Source of the DNA: Enhygromyxa salina
GTDB taxonomy: Bacteria; Myxococcota_A; Polyangia; Nannocystales; Nannocystaceae
Reading direction: 5' to 3'
DNA: 64,000 bases
NCBI RefSeq assembly: GCF_000737335.2
Contig: NZ_JMCC02000031.1
Coordinates: forward strand, 1-64,000
Both the position numbers and the translations under genes were made by a program. The notes under the pieces were generated by a model. That model ran no database searches, was not told where the DNA came from, and saw only the letters and a list, made by a program, of their open reading frames with translations. This document shows, piece after piece, positions 48,901 through 60,100 of this stretch; the stretch's first letter is position 1; each line of letters starts with the position of its first letter.

Positions 48901-49157
48901 TTGTTGTGGGACGTGGTTCCGGTCGCCATCAAAACCCGCTCGAAATTCCGGACCGGGAGTCTTTGTAGGAACGCCGACGGGCGCGGTGGCCGAGCCGCTC
49001 ATCGAGCACGGGCGAGTCGCTAATTCACGCCCATTCTCGGCCTTGATGAGTCAATTGTGTGGCCATGCGCCCGCCCGAACAGCAACCCGTAGCCTCGACA
49101 CAATTAGCGACCCGCGGGATCGCCTCGAGCAACCCCGCCACAACCAATGTCACAGCC
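48901..49157. other. Intergenic, no gene seen
   Basis: About 260 bases between the terminator and the convergent RAYT gene. Open frames present are short and overlapping. Possible remains of repeats associated with the transposase; none were clear. Confidence 0.4.
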
Positions 49158-50153
49158 TCAAGACAGCGGACGCTGGGCCACGGTGACCCCCGCGAACCTA
49201 AACAACCAGTACGTCCCAGCCGGAAACACCGCCGGTTTCCCATCTCGCCACAACGCCCGCGCTTCCGCGTACTCGCGCTCCCAGTCCCTGTTTCGTTGCA
49301 GCTGCGCTAGGCGATGCCACTTCGACGACGCGGCGACCTTCGGGGTGACGGTGAAGCGCTCCTCGTAGCTCACCGCGGGTCGGTTCCAGTCTTGCCGAGC
49401 GAGCTTTCGCAACCCCATGAACCGGCGCCCTTTGGCACGAAACTCATCCTGAATCGACAGCTCCTTGGCGCGTACCGCCGCGGTGAGCTTCTCGTAGAGC
49501 GCGTCGTCGTCCAGCTCGAGAAAGATCGGCGGGCGCGCCAAGGTCAACGACGCCGTCTCGGGCATCTCGCCGTTGGGATCAAATAGCCCCTCGGGCCGTT
49601 TGAAGGTCCGCGTCTCCCCGAATCGCCAGTCCGCCGTTGTGAACCCCGGCCACATCCGGCTCCACTTCACGAGCCCAGCGTCGACTGGGTTCGTGATGGT
49701 GTAGACCAAGTCCATCAGGGACTCGTCGTCGTTCGGCCGCTGGGTGTCGCAGGGCCCGTCACTGGACCACACCTTGTCGAAGCGACCACGTCGAACGTTG
49801 AACCCGCGGGCCGTCAGGCTGTTGAACAGCCGCTTCCACTCCACGAGGTCCGCGCGCGGATCCGTGAGGTCGACGTGGTAGTGATTCGACATCATGACGG
49901 CGGCGTGGATCTGAACGCCGTACTTCTCCGCCGTGTACGCGAGACAGTAGCCAATGAAGTTGTTGATCTCCGCCGGATCGCGGCCAGGGGCGAGGAACAA
50001 GCGGCGCTCGAGACACCGCCTGGTGACCTTGTAGCGGCCGTTGGGAAGGATCGGGCGCGCGCGAACCCGCGCATGGGGCCGGTTCTCGGCGCGGGCACGG
50101 TTGGCGGCACGGCGGTCAGCGCTGGCGTTTTTACGGGCGGAGGAGATGGCCAC
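49158..50153 (-). CDS. REP-associated tyrosine transposase (RAYT, Y1 type)
   Basis: 331 residues. Contains the Y1 HUH motif HAAVMMSNHYHV (His91, His93) and DLVYTITNPVDAGLV with catalytic Tyr151, the RAYT/IS200-type pattern. The N-terminal 35 residues are Arg/Ala-rich. Such proteins nick and mobilise REP palindromes in the genome and are often single copy. The upstream region has a 42-bp tandem repeat that could be a substrate or a product. Confidence 0.88.
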   Translation of the reverse strand: MAISSARKNASADRRAANRARAENRPHARVRARPILPNGRYKVTRRCLERRLFLAPGRDPAEINNFIGYCLAYTAEKYGVQIHAAVMMSNHYHVDLTDPRADLVEWKRLFNSLTARGFNVRRGRFDKVWSSDGPCDTQRPNDDESLMDLVYTITNPVDAGLVKWSRMWPGFTTADWRFGETRTFKRPEGLFDPNGEMPETASLTLARPPIFLELDDDALYEKLTAAVRAKELSIQDEFRAKGRRFMGLRKLARQDWNRPAVSYEERFTVTPKVAASSKWHRLAQLQRNRDWEREYAEARALWRDGKPAVFPAGTYWLFRFAGVTVAQRPLS

Positions 50154-50230
50154 GCGAGCTTGTCGGCCCGCGTTCGGCTGGCTTGCTGGTTTTTTTGCGT
50201 GGCCTGGAGGCAGGCCAGTTGGCCGTGCTG

Positions 50231-50314
50231 TGATCGAAAGATCAAAATGAAGACTGTCGGTCCTGGTTCCGGTGATCGAAAGATCAAAATGAAGACTGTC
50301 GGTCCTGGTTCCGG
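50231..50314. repeat. 42-bp tandem repeat upstream of the RAYT gene
   Basis: Two identical units, 50231-50272 and 50273-50314, each beginning TGATCGAAAGATCAAAATGA. The palindrome GATCGAAAGATC lies in each copy. Placed between the RAYT gene start and the next gene's 3' end. Confidence 0.9.
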
Positions 50315-50318
50315 TGGC

Positions 50319-50600
50319 TCAGTAGCCAGCGAGCTCCGCCATCAACTCGCTCCACCGAAACAAGTCGTCTTCGCCAGCGCCGCGCACCCGCTCGAGCGCG
50401 GGCGGCTGGGTCGCGCGGCCCTCCTGACAAAAATACTCCGCAACCATCAACTCGGCCGGATCACCACCGCCCGCGATCGCCAGGTACCCATCGATCGCCG
50501 CCTGGATCGCGGCTCGTTCTTCGCTCGCATCGCCGCGAGCGGACTCCAGCGCGCCAACCAGTGCGTCTGCCAGAACAAGATAAGGGTCATCCTTCGTCAT
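50319..50600 (-). CDS. Hypothetical protein, about 93 residues
   Basis: Begins MTKDDPYLVLADALVGALE and ends RWSELMAELAGY; mainly helical, acidic, with one CQEG segment. No family recognised. Codon use resembles the neighbours. Its upstream region has a 20-bp direct repeat (50600-50619 and 50627-50646) that runs into the end of the next gene. Confidence 0.55.
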   Translation of the reverse strand: MTKDDPYLVLADALVGALESARGDASEERAAIQAAIDGYLAIAGGGDPAELMVAEYFCQEGRATQPPALERVRGAGEDDLFRWSELMAELAGY

Positions 50601-50637
50601 ACATCACCCACGAACCAAGGTTGTCCTACATCACCCA

Positions 50638-51324
50638 CTAACCAAGCCAAGCAAACGCCCGCTCGATCTGCGCCCGCGCACCGGTCTGGATGCAGAGCCC
50701 ATGCGAGATCACCACGCGGTCAAAGTCCCAACTCAACATCCGATCCCTCGCCGCCCGCGCCGTCTCGCGGTCGCGCACCGACAGTCGCCAGTCACGAGGC
50801 GCCCCGCCATCGGGCCCGCCGATCCCATTGAGCCGCTTCAAATTCCGCCAGATCCAATTGTCCGCCTCTGGCGCGTGGTTCTGAAAAATATCCGTGAGGA
50901 TCAACGTTCGCGACTGCCGGTGAAAGAACACCGCCTCGTTGAGGATCCTCGACCCGCCAAAGATCAGCTGGTCAATGTCCTGGCCCCAACACGCCTCGGC
51001 TTGGTCACCCAGCTCTTGATCAAACCGAGTCTGAACCCGCTCGATCAGCCCTGGCCCGGCCCACGCGGTTGCGTAGGGAAACGCGTCAATCCACTCGCGC
51101 GCGAACAGGTGATGAAACTTGTTGGGCGCGACAATGTGCCGAACCGGCCCAAGCGACTCGACCGCGACGATCAACTCCACGCTGATCGCAACCGGGGAGT
51201 GCAGCCAGATCCCGCCGTCGGCCAGGCGAACCACACACATGCGCGTGTCGAAGGGGATCCCCAGCATGTGGATGCGGTCCCCGTTCACGAGCCACAGCTC
51301 GTCGGCAAATTGCTGAAGCGTCAT
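50638..51324 (-). CDS. DUF4336 family protein (metallo-beta-lactamase-like)
   Basis: 228 residues from ATG 51324. Matches DUF4336 along its length: FADELWLVNGDRIHMLGIPF, then RMCVVRLADGGIWLHSP, RHIVAPNKFHHLFAREW, and NEAVFFHRQSRTLILTDI. DUF4336 has the metallo-beta-lactamase fold but lacks the normal HxHxDH motif; here NKFHHLF is the closest. Function unknown. Confidence 0.82.
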   Translation of the reverse strand: MTLQQFADELWLVNGDRIHMLGIPFDTRMCVVRLADGGIWLHSPVAISVELIVAVESLGPVRHIVAPNKFHHLFAREWIDAFPYATAWAGPGLIERVQTRFDQELGDQAEACWGQDIDQLIFGGSRILNEAVFFHRQSRTLILTDIFQNHAPEADNWIWRNLKRLNGIGGPDGGAPRDWRLSVRDRETARAARDRMLSWDFDRVVISHGLCIQTGARAQIERAFAWLG

Positions 51325-51350
51325 TGCTGGAAGCAGTATAGCGGGGACAC

Positions 51351-52958
51351 TCAGGGCATCGCACCCGCGGCGATCCACTCGCGGACCAGCGCCACCGCGT
51401 CATCGTTGAGCAGCACCGGCGCGTTGCGGGGCATGTGCGCCACGATGCCGCCGCCGTCACCCTGTGGCTCGCAGCTGGACATCACCTGGTAGAGCCACGA
51501 GCTGTCCGGGTCGCCGGGCTCGACCAGGCTCGCGCCCGGGTTGCCCTGCACCTGGTGCCCAAGCAGCTCTGCCAGCAAGTTTGGGCTCTGCAAGTCGAGC
51601 CCGGCGGCCTGGCCGGAGCTGCCGTGGCACGCGTTGAACATGCACGAGGGCTGGAACACCGCGGCTTCGACGTTGGCCAGGGTTGGCGCGAGGCTGGGCT
51701 GCACGTTGGGGTTGTGGTCGACGCACGCGGGCACCGGCGGGACGCCCTCGTCGCCGCTGGGTGGCACGTTGAACGGTCCGTTGCGCTCGCTCGCGGTGGG
51801 CAGCGTCTGCTGAATGTCCTTGGGGATCCCAAAGAAATTACAGGCGGCCTCGTACTCGAGCACGCCGTCGGTCTGGCCGACCGCCATGCTGCCGCCGTTG
51901 ACGGTGATGTCCATCAAGATCTCGGTCTCGGCGAGCCCAAGCATCACGCACATCTCTTGGTCGCCGATCCCCCAGCCAACGTTGACGTCGCGCCAATTGT
52001 CGTAGCCGCAGGTGAACTTCAGGCCCGTCGCGCCAGCCAGATCCAGGGGCGGATCAAAGGTCTTGCCGTTGGCCTCGCCGTTGAATCCGTTCAGCGAGTG
52101 CACGCTGGTGCCGTTGAGCGGGCCGCCGAGCACGGTGAGATCGAAGTAGTCGCCCAGATAGTGGTAATGGGGCAGGACGTAGTGCAGCTTGAGATCCAGC
52201 GGCCCGCCGGTCAGGGCTTCATAGTCGCTTGCAAAGTCGTCACAGATACCCGTGAAGTGGCTCTTGGCGTTCGCCGGGATGTCGAGGTCGTAGTAGGTCA
52301 GCCGAAACGGCGCGAGCACGATGTCGACGTCGCGCGGGTGGATCAGCTCGAAGCTCATGAACAGGTCGGTGCTGATCGCGGCCGGGCCAACGTTGAGCAT
52401 GTGGGTGCTGCCGATCACCTTGTAGCGGGCCGGCAGCTTGATCACCGCGCCGGGGCCGGTGCGCTGCTCCTCCACGAACGACTGCGTGGACTGGGCAAAC
52501 ACCACGGTGCCGACCGACGCGGCCCCGAGCTCGTCAAAATTGCGATCGCTACACTTGAAGTAGCCGTCGGGCCCGGCGAACAGGCTCTCGGGGACGACAA
52601 ACCAATTCGAGTGGTGAAAATAGCCAAGGTTGCTGAGCGTGACCGCTTGCAGGTAGATCGGGTCGTCGTTGTCAACGGTCCACTGCACGCAAGGCTGCAC
52701 CTCTTCGAAGGGGTCGAGGGTATACTCGCCAAAGCGGTGGGTGATCACCGCGGTCTCGAGCTCCTCGCCGCCGGTGTCCGTACCGGTGTCGGTGTCCGCG
52801 CTGGTGTTTGTAGCGGTGTCGGTGCCGGTGTCGCTGCCGGTCCCGGCGAGGGTCTCGCCGGGGGAGGGCTCCTCGCCGCAGCCGAGCTGGGCGAGGCTGA
52901 CGGCCAGCAAGAGGCTGACGACGAGGGGCGCGGTGGTCGACGAACGCGTGGGTGTCAT
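51351..52958 (-). CDS. Lipoprotein with copper type II monooxygenase-like fold and heme-like C terminus
   Basis: 534 residues from ATG 52958. Lipobox LAQLGC (Cys27), Thr/Asp-rich linker (DTGTDTATNTSADTDTGTD), then a PHM/DBH-type region: LGYFHHSNWFVVPE (a His pair), IGSTHMLNVGP, and LHYVLPHYHYLGDYFDL (HxH pair), which look like copper ligands. The C-terminal 100 residues have VFQPSCMFNACHGSSG, a CX4CH in place of CxxCH, as in some planctomycete-type cytochromes, and VLLNDDAVALVREWIAAGA. Probably a periplasmic redox protein. Bases 51325-51350 separate it from the DUF4336 gene. Confidence 0.72.
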   Translation of the reverse strand: MTPTRSSTTAPLVVSLLLAVSLAQLGCGEEPSPGETLAGTGSDTGTDTATNTSADTDTGTDTGGEELETAVITHRFGEYTLDPFEEVQPCVQWTVDNDDPIYLQAVTLSNLGYFHHSNWFVVPESLFAGPDGYFKCSDRNFDELGAASVGTVVFAQSTQSFVEEQRTGPGAVIKLPARYKVIGSTHMLNVGPAAISTDLFMSFELIHPRDVDIVLAPFRLTYYDLDIPANAKSHFTGICDDFASDYEALTGGPLDLKLHYVLPHYHYLGDYFDLTVLGGPLNGTSVHSLNGFNGEANGKTFDPPLDLAGATGLKFTCGYDNWRDVNVGWGIGDQEMCVMLGLAETEILMDITVNGGSMAVGQTDGVLEYEAACNFFGIPKDIQQTLPTASERNGPFNVPPSGDEGVPPVPACVDHNPNVQPSLAPTLANVEAAVFQPSCMFNACHGSSGQAAGLDLQSPNLLAELLGHQVQGNPGASLVEPGDPDSSWLYQVMSSCEPQGDGGGIVAHMPRNAPVLLNDDAVALVREWIAAGAMP

Positions 52959-53085
52959 GGCGATGATCCGCGCGGCCGGGCGCGCGGACCTCTGTAGTTT
53001 GTCACGCTGACGCCTCGGCGAGCAATGCGGCGGCCGGCGCCGATCGTGCAGATGCACCGACGCTGGCTGCGCGGGGCGGTTGGGC

Positions 53086-53523
53086 TCAGCTGCGCAAGAG
53101 CGTGGTTCGCCCCAGCTCGGCGCGCGCGAGCTGCTGAACGTGGGCCCACGCCCGCACGGCCGGATCGGGGCTGATGATCACGACCTGCCCCGGGCAGCCG
53201 TGCCTGCGCTGGATCCCCTCGGGGTACACATCCCAGCCGGGCGGCCGCGCTGGATCGACGCTGACCAAGATCTCTAGCGCCAAGCCGGCGACGGCGACCC
53301 GCCGGCCGGCGCGCTTGGTGTACGCCACGAACACGATGTCGGTCCGGTGGGTCAATGAGGGGTCGCTCGGGTCGACGAAGTCCGTGCGTTCGCTGCGGAT
53401 CTTCAGCTTGGGCCCAATCGTGGGGCCGCCGGCCCGTGCGCATAGCTCGAAGGCGAGCCGCGGGTCATCGTGAAACAGCGAGACGAGCCCGTCGCGGAGG
53501 GTGAGTGAGCGGTTGTCGTTCAT
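53086..53523 (-). CDS. Hypothetical protein, possible PD-(D/E)xK-type fold
   Basis: 145 residues. LTLRDGLVSLFHDDPRLAF at the start, then HRTDIVFVAY and GLALEILVSVDPARPPGW, and CPGQVVIISPDPAVRAWA. The pattern resembles small proteins in actinobacteria and relatives with a RTD...EIL core, which suggests a nuclease-like fold. Confidence low to moderate; no operon partner. Confidence 0.5.
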   Translation of the reverse strand: MNDNRSLTLRDGLVSLFHDDPRLAFELCARAGGPTIGPKLKIRSERTDFVDPSDPSLTHRTDIVFVAYTKRAGRRVAVAGLALEILVSVDPARPPGWDVYPEGIQRRHGCPGQVVIISPDPAVRAWAHVQQLARAELGRTTLLRS

Positions 53524-53595
53524 GCCCGAGTCGTCGGCCCGGGCACGAGGGGTTTGCAGGGTTTTTCCCCGCGACGCGAAGTTTCTAGAGATCGC

Positions 53596-54126
53596 CTAGA
53601 GATCGAGAGCGGCCGCGTCGAGATCGAAGTCGACCCGCACGCGGTCCTGCAGCCGAATCGCCCCCGCCAGCGCCTTGTACGGCCGGATCCCAAACTCACT
53701 CGGCACCAGCGTCACGCTCCCGCGCACGCGGTCCCGCTCGTGCACGGCCACCAGCGACAATGGCTTGCGAACCCCGACGAGCTTCAACACGCCGTCCACC
53801 CGAATCCGCGCGCCCACGCCCTTGCCCGCGCTCAGCGAGCCCTGAAACACGATCTTCGGGTGCGCCCGGGTGTTTAGGATCTCGCCACGAATCGTCTCGG
53901 CGATCTTCGTGCGATCGCGCGGCCCCAGGCCGTTCGCGTCAAACCGCGTCCCGTTCATCACGCCGTCCACGATGATCGACTGGGCCTCGATCTCGGCCAC
54001 GACCTCGTCACCGGTCCGCGCGATCGTGAACTGCTGGACCTGCAAGCGCAGATCATGGGCGATCCGCGACAGCAGCCCCGCCTTGAAGGTGAACACTCGA
54101 ATTCGATGGGTGTCGCGCTCGCTCAT
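53596..54126 (-). CDS. YceI family protein
   Basis: 176 residues from ATG 54126. Lipocalin-like YceI domain: FTFKAGLLSRIAHDLRLQVQ, GRFDANGLGPRDRTKI-type segment (NGTRFDANGLGPRD), HPKIVFQGSLSAG, and VPSEFGIRPYKALAGAIRLQ. No signal peptide, unlike periplasmic YceI proteins, so it is probably cytoplasmic. The family binds isoprenoid-type lipids. Its ATG overlaps the stop of the giant TPR gene by 4 bases (ATGA). Confidence 0.85.
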   Translation of the reverse strand: MSERDTHRIRVFTFKAGLLSRIAHDLRLQVQQFTIARTGDEVVAEIEAQSIIVDGVMNGTRFDANGLGPRDRTKIAETIRGEILNTRAHPKIVFQGSLSAGKGVGARIRVDGVLKLVGVRKPLSLVAVHERDRVRGSVTLVPSEFGIRPYKALAGAIRLQDRVRVDFDLDAAALDL

Positions 54127-57100
54127 CCGTTGCCTCCAAAGATCCCCAGCGCCCGCAGCAACCAGGCTGCGTCGGTGGTCTCGAGCACGGCCGGATCCCC
54201 CGGCCGGCCGACCTCGGTCAGCAGCCCGCGGTCGCGGGCCATCGCAAACAACGCGCCGTCGACCGTGCCCGACAGCCGCGTGGCGATCAGCAGACACGCG
54301 CGATGCTGGACCCGCTCGAGCTTGGCCGGGGCGCCGCGCCAGTGGTCGAGCTCGCGGGCGAGCGAGCGGCGGAGATCCACGTCGAGCTTGGACGCCGTCA
54401 ACCCGCGCGCGGCCAGGGTGTCGACCAGCCCGCGGGCGGCGTCGGTGGTTGGCTCGTGGCGCGGCTTGACCAGGCTGGTCAGCGCGTCGAGCAGGTCCGG
54501 CACGCCGATCGGATCATCGTCGAACACGATCGCCATGCCCGTTGCGAGCGCGGCCGCAGCATAGGCGAGTCGATACTTGCGCTCGGCCTCGGGCACGTCG
54601 ACGAGCTGCTCGGTCACGACGATCGTCGGCTTGCTCAGGTTGCGCAGCCCGATCCCGGCGGCCGGATTTTGCTCGGTCACCGCGATCGCAAACTCCACAC
54701 CCAAGGCGGCGCGCCACGGGTTGATGATGCGGTCGGCGTGGCGAACGGCGAGCCGCTCTTTCGCCGTTCGCGGCGCCCGGGTGCCGCCAAGCTTGCCGCG
54801 CAGACCGGCCAGCGGCTCGCGCAGGGTCAGCAACACTTCGCGCAGCGCCCCGCGCCATTCGAGGGGGACCCAGCTGTCTTCTTGGGCCGGCGCGCGGGGT
54901 AGATCGGCCTGGGGCAGGCGCGTGGTCAGAACCGGGACCGGGCCGCTCGGGGCCATGAACGCGGCGATCTGATACAGGTGCCGGGCCAGCTCCATGCGCC
55001 TGAACGCCTCGTTGAGCCGGGCCAGGCCAAGCGCGAGCCCGGCTTGCAAGGGTTGGCCGGCCGCCCACGCGCCGAGCTCGTCGAGCAATTCTTCGGTGCC
55101 GCCACACAGCGCGGCGGCGGCCGAGAGCAGGGCGTCGAGCCGCGGGAGCGGTCCCTCGGTGGCGATCTGATCGAGCATCCGGGCGGACACGGGCCACAAG
55201 ATCCGCTGGCGAACGCCGCGATCGTGGCGGTCGGCGATCGACCGGGCCAAGGTCCGCTTGCCGCGGGCGAAGGCCTCGGTCAGCGCGGCGTAGATCAGCG
55301 CCTCGTGCTCGTCACCTTCGATCGCGCGCAGCTCGATCGCCAGCTCCAGCACGCGCTCCCAGTCGCCCTGGTGAAACGCCAAGGGCATGAGCACGGCGCG
55401 AGCTTCGGTGCTCTCGATCGAGACCGCCCGCGCGCGCTCGAGCAGCCGGCGCGCGGCGGTCAGCGACTCGCGGCCCTCGGCGCCGTGGTCGAGGTGGACC
55501 TGCGCGGCGCGGGTCAGCCAGTGGGCTTGCTCGCGGGTCTCGATCGTGAGGTTGGCGAGCTGCTCGAGCGCGCGGGCGAGCGCGGTCCAGTCTTCGGCCT
55601 GCTCGAGCAGCTCGGCGTAGAGCTTGGTCAGCGGCTGATCCGAGGGCTTGTCGAGCAGCGCGGTGCGGCAGGTCGCGCGCGCGTCTTGGAGGTTGCCGAT
55701 CGCCCGCTGGGCCCGGGCGAGCTCCAGCGCGACGTCTGCGGCGCGATCGGGCCAGTGGCGGCGACACAGCTCGAGCCGCTCTTCGAGCAGCGGGATCCGA
55801 TCGTGGGTCCGGGCGGCGCTGTCGAGCAGGCCGTCGAGCAAGCTCAGCGCCTGCAAGCGCAGCTCGACCGAGGCCTCGCCCGCGAGCAATTGCCGAAGCA
55901 CGCTCTGGGCTTGCTCGCGTCGCTCGAGTCGCAGGGCGGCCTCGGCCAGGCGCAGGGTCAACAGCGGCGGGCGCTGGCGTGGGGCCAGCAACGACAGCTC
56001 GTCGCAGATCGTCGCGTCGACCTCTCGCTCGTCCGAGGCCCCCGCGATCTCACCCAGCAGCTCGGTCGCGGGCGCGTGGGTGGGCGCGCGATCGAGGGCC
56101 CGGCGGACGATCGCCACGGCCAGCTTGGGATCGCGCAGACCCGACCACGCGAACCGGGCGGCCGAGCTCAGCAAGGTCGCGGCCTCGCTCGCGTCGGCGC
56201 TGCGGCTGGCCAGATCTTCATAGAGCTGCACGACCTTGGCGTAGTCGCCCGTCTCGGCGAACACGTCGCGCAGGGCCTCGAGCGCGGCCTCGCGGGCCGG
56301 ACCGCGCTCGCCGTCGAGCAAGGTGTGGGCCAGCTCGAGCTGACCGCGGGTGACCTCTTCGAGATCCGCATGATCCTCCAGGGCCCGGGCCGTCTCGCGC
56401 AGGCGCGAGTACACGTGCAGGCGCTCGATCGGGTCGCTGCTGGCGTCGAGCTTGTTGTGCAGCGACTTGCGGCGCTTGCGAAGATCGAACTCGCCTTGAT
56501 CGATCTGCACGATCTGCTCGAGCGCGCGGTGGACCAGCTTGCGCAGCTCGTCGCTGAGATCCGGGAGCTCGGTCGCGGCCCGGGCTGCCGCCTCGGCCGG
56601 CTCGAGGGTGTCGTTGCGCAGGTGCAGCTCGCTGGCGACGATCAACAGGCGGGCCCGGGCGGCGTCGTCGAACACCTCGCCAAGCTCGGGGCGACCGGGG
56701 CTGCGCGAGAACTGCTCGAGCCGCGCGGCGGCCTCGCCTGGATCGGGCAGGCGCGCGGCCAGGGTGCTGGCCCGCTTGCTGACCACGACGTCGGTCGGGG
56801 CTTGCTGCAGCGCGGCGCCAAGGTTGCGAACCGAGCTCTGCGCGTCGCTCAGGCGATCGAGGTAGGTCTCGGCCAGATCGAGGTGGGTCAGGGCCCGGCG
56901 TGGACCCGGGGGCAGCTCGCGGATCGCCAAGAAGTGCATGTGCGCGACGATCGACCACTCACTGCGCGCGCCGGCCAGCTCCAGCAGGATCTGGCGGGCC
57001 TGGGCATGCATCGCGTCGGCGCCAACGGCCTCGAGCAGCAGCGCGCGGGCCCGCTCGCCGGCCTCGGACATCGGGTCGTCACGAAACTCGCGGGCGAGCA

Positions 57101-60100
57101 GCATCGCCTGGCGGTAGCCAACCTCGGCGCGGAGCATGCTGGAAAGCGACAGCCCGGCGAGGCGCTCGAGGACCAGGGCCTCGTCGAGCTTGCGATCAAC
57201 CCGGTCGTACAGGCGCGCGAGCTCGAGCAGCGCGCGCTGGGACTGCGGCGCCCGCTCGAGCGCGCGCTTGAGGGTGAGCTCGGCCTCGTCGGCGCGGTCT
57301 AGCTCGATCAGCGCGCGCGCGGCCGCGGCTGCGTCGTCGGCTGCACGATCATGGGCGATGTCAGCGCTGAGCGCGGCCTGGGTCAGGGGCTCGATCGCCT
57401 CTTCCAAGCGACCCTGGCGAGACAACAGCCGGCCAAGCCCCTCGAGCGCGCTGGCCAGGTTGGGGACCATGCCCAGCGCCTCGCGATAGCGCCGCTCGGC
57501 CTCGGCCTCGTGATCGTCGTGGGGCGCGAGCAGATCCGCGAGCAGAGCCAGCAGCGCGGGCCGGTACTCCTCGCGCAGCTCGGGCAGCCGCATCAGCAGG
57601 CGGTTGCGAACGTTGACGACCGAGTCGGTGCCGCCCAGCAGCACCCGCGCGCGGGCGCCCGCCGTCGGGTTGTCGAAGGGGTTGGCCAGGTACGCGTCCA
57701 GGAAGAAGCGAGCGGCCTCATGCGGTCGGCGCAGCGGCCCTTCGAGTAGCTCGCCGATCCGAAAGTCAGCCTCGGCCTTGCGATCCCAGTCGCCGAGCTG
57801 CGCGAGCTTGCGCGAGCGAACGGTGAGGATGCGGACCAGGTCGTCGTAGCGCTGCTGGGCGCGGTACCAGCGGGCCAAGGTTGCGAGGCCCTCGTCCGGC
57901 AGCGCGTCGAGCTGCTCGAGCCGGACGTAGACGGCGGCCGTGCGCTCGCCGTCGTCAACGTGATCCCGCAGCGCGCGAGCGAGGCGTTGGATCAAAGCCA
58001 GCCGCGGGTTGGCGCTGACCGGGGCGTTGGGGAAGCGCTGGCGGGGATCCACGTCGCCCGTCAGCTCGGCGCGCAGCTCTTGCTCGAGGTGGGCGATGAG
58101 CTCGGAGAACCGACCTTGCTGCTCCAGGCAGGCGACGATCTGCAGGTGCAGGCGATCGCCGAGCCGCGCCCAGGCCCGACGTGCGACGGCGAGCGTGACC
58201 GGGCCGTCCGAGTCGTCGGCCGGCCGCACGGGGGCAGCGGGGTACACGGCGGGCGCGGGATGATCGGGGGCCGAGCTGTGGTTGAGCGCCTCGGGCAGGA
58301 CGATCCGATCGAAGAGCGCGTCAGCGTCCAGATCACCCTGATCGTCGTACTGATCTTCAACGAGGTCGCCCAGCGCCGCGCGAGCGCTGGCGAAGGTCGT
58401 CAGCTCGGCGCGCAGCTCGGGGCTGTCATCGAGCTGCTTGGCGAGGCGATCGACGCCAAGGCCATCGAGGTTCTCCAGCGCGAGCCGCAGGGCCTTCTCT
58501 GCCCGCGAGGGATCATCGAGGCGCTCGCGCTGGATCGAGGCGATCCGCTCGAGCGTCAGCACGCGCTCGAGGCCCTGACGCCGGGGGTACTCGCGCTCGA
58601 GCAAGGTCACCAAGGGCTGCCAGCGCTGGCGTTGCTCGTAGAGCTCGGCGAGCACGGCGACGGTGCGATGCCGGCCGGGCGCCTCGGTGGTCACGGCTTC
58701 GAGGTCACCGATCGCCTCTTCGAGCCGGCCCAGCGAGTCGATCAGCAGCCGCGCCCGCTCTTCCAGAGCTTCGACCCGCGCGCTGCCAGCGGTGCGGTTG
58801 GCGATCGCGGCGAGCATGCGGACCTGGTGCTCGGGATCCCCAGCGAGCTGCTCGAGCTCGCGCAGGCGATCGCGGGTCCGGGCGTCGTCGGGCACCCGAC
58901 CCAGGATCTTGCGAAGCAGCCGCTCGGCGAGGGGGTGCTCGCCGGTCGCGAGCGCAGCGTCGGCGGCCCGGTGGCCCAAGGCCGCGAACGCGACCGCGCC
59001 CATCGGCACGTGCTCGAGCACCCGCGCGCTCAGATCGATCGCGCGATCGAGCTGCGGCTGCGCGTAGTAGTGATCGAGCAGCGGCAGCATCAAGTCGGGA
59101 TCTTCTGGCGCGTGCTCGAGCGCGCGCTCGAGGTGGCCGATCGCGGCGTCGGGATCACCCAGGATGTCTGCGCACAGGTGGGCGAGGTGCTTGAGATCGG
59201 CGACCTGGCGGTTGGGATCGTCGTCGCGGGCGACCCGGTACTCGAGCAGCTCGAGCGCGCGGGTCCAGTGGTTGTTGTCTTCGAGCGCGCCGAGCAGCGC
59301 CAAGAACAGGTCGTTGTTGCCGACCTCGACCCGCGCGCGATGGCTGAGCAGGGCCGCGCCGTCGCGCCGATCGAACAGCTTGGCGAACCCGACCCACAGC
59401 CGCGCGCGCTGACGATCGTCGCCAAGTCGGCCGCCCAAGCGGGTGGCGAGCTCGTCGACGACCGCGTCGGCCCGGGCCAAGCGGGTCTGGCGATCGAGGG
59501 CCGAGAGCTCGTCCTCGAGCGGCCCGAGCACCAGCGCGTGAAGCTCGGCGCTGTCGGGGTGGCGGATCAGCGCGAGGTCGCGCAGCTGCTCGACGCGGGG
59601 GCCGAGCTCGCCCGCGCCCTGATCCACGGCCCGCTGGCCCAGCTCGATCAACATCGCGAGGAGCCCGGGATCGTCGCGCTCGAGCGCGAGCTTCTCGATC
59701 GCGGGCCAGTGGGTCGTGACGGCGGGTGGCGGGGGCGCGGCCTGACGCTGCTGCGCATCCAGCCCCGGATCCAGCTCGGTTGGGCGCGGGCCGTCGTCGA
59801 GCATCGACTCCAGGGTCCCAAGCAGCACGTCGAAGTAGCTGGGCGTCGCGCTGCGGGCCAGCTCCAAGGTCGCGCTGCGCAGCCGCATCGCAACCGCCGG
59901 CTCGGCCCGCGACGCGAGCATGATCAGGCGTCGGCCGGTGTCGTCGTGATCTTGGTCGAGCATCCGCAGCAGTCGCTCGACGAGCACCAAGGTCAGCTCG
60001 TCCGAGCTGCTGTCGAGCAGCTCCTCGTCGATCTCGGTCAGCTCGTCCTCGACGCGGCCGAGCTTGCGGATCGCCCACTCGCGCAGATCCAGGAGCTCGG

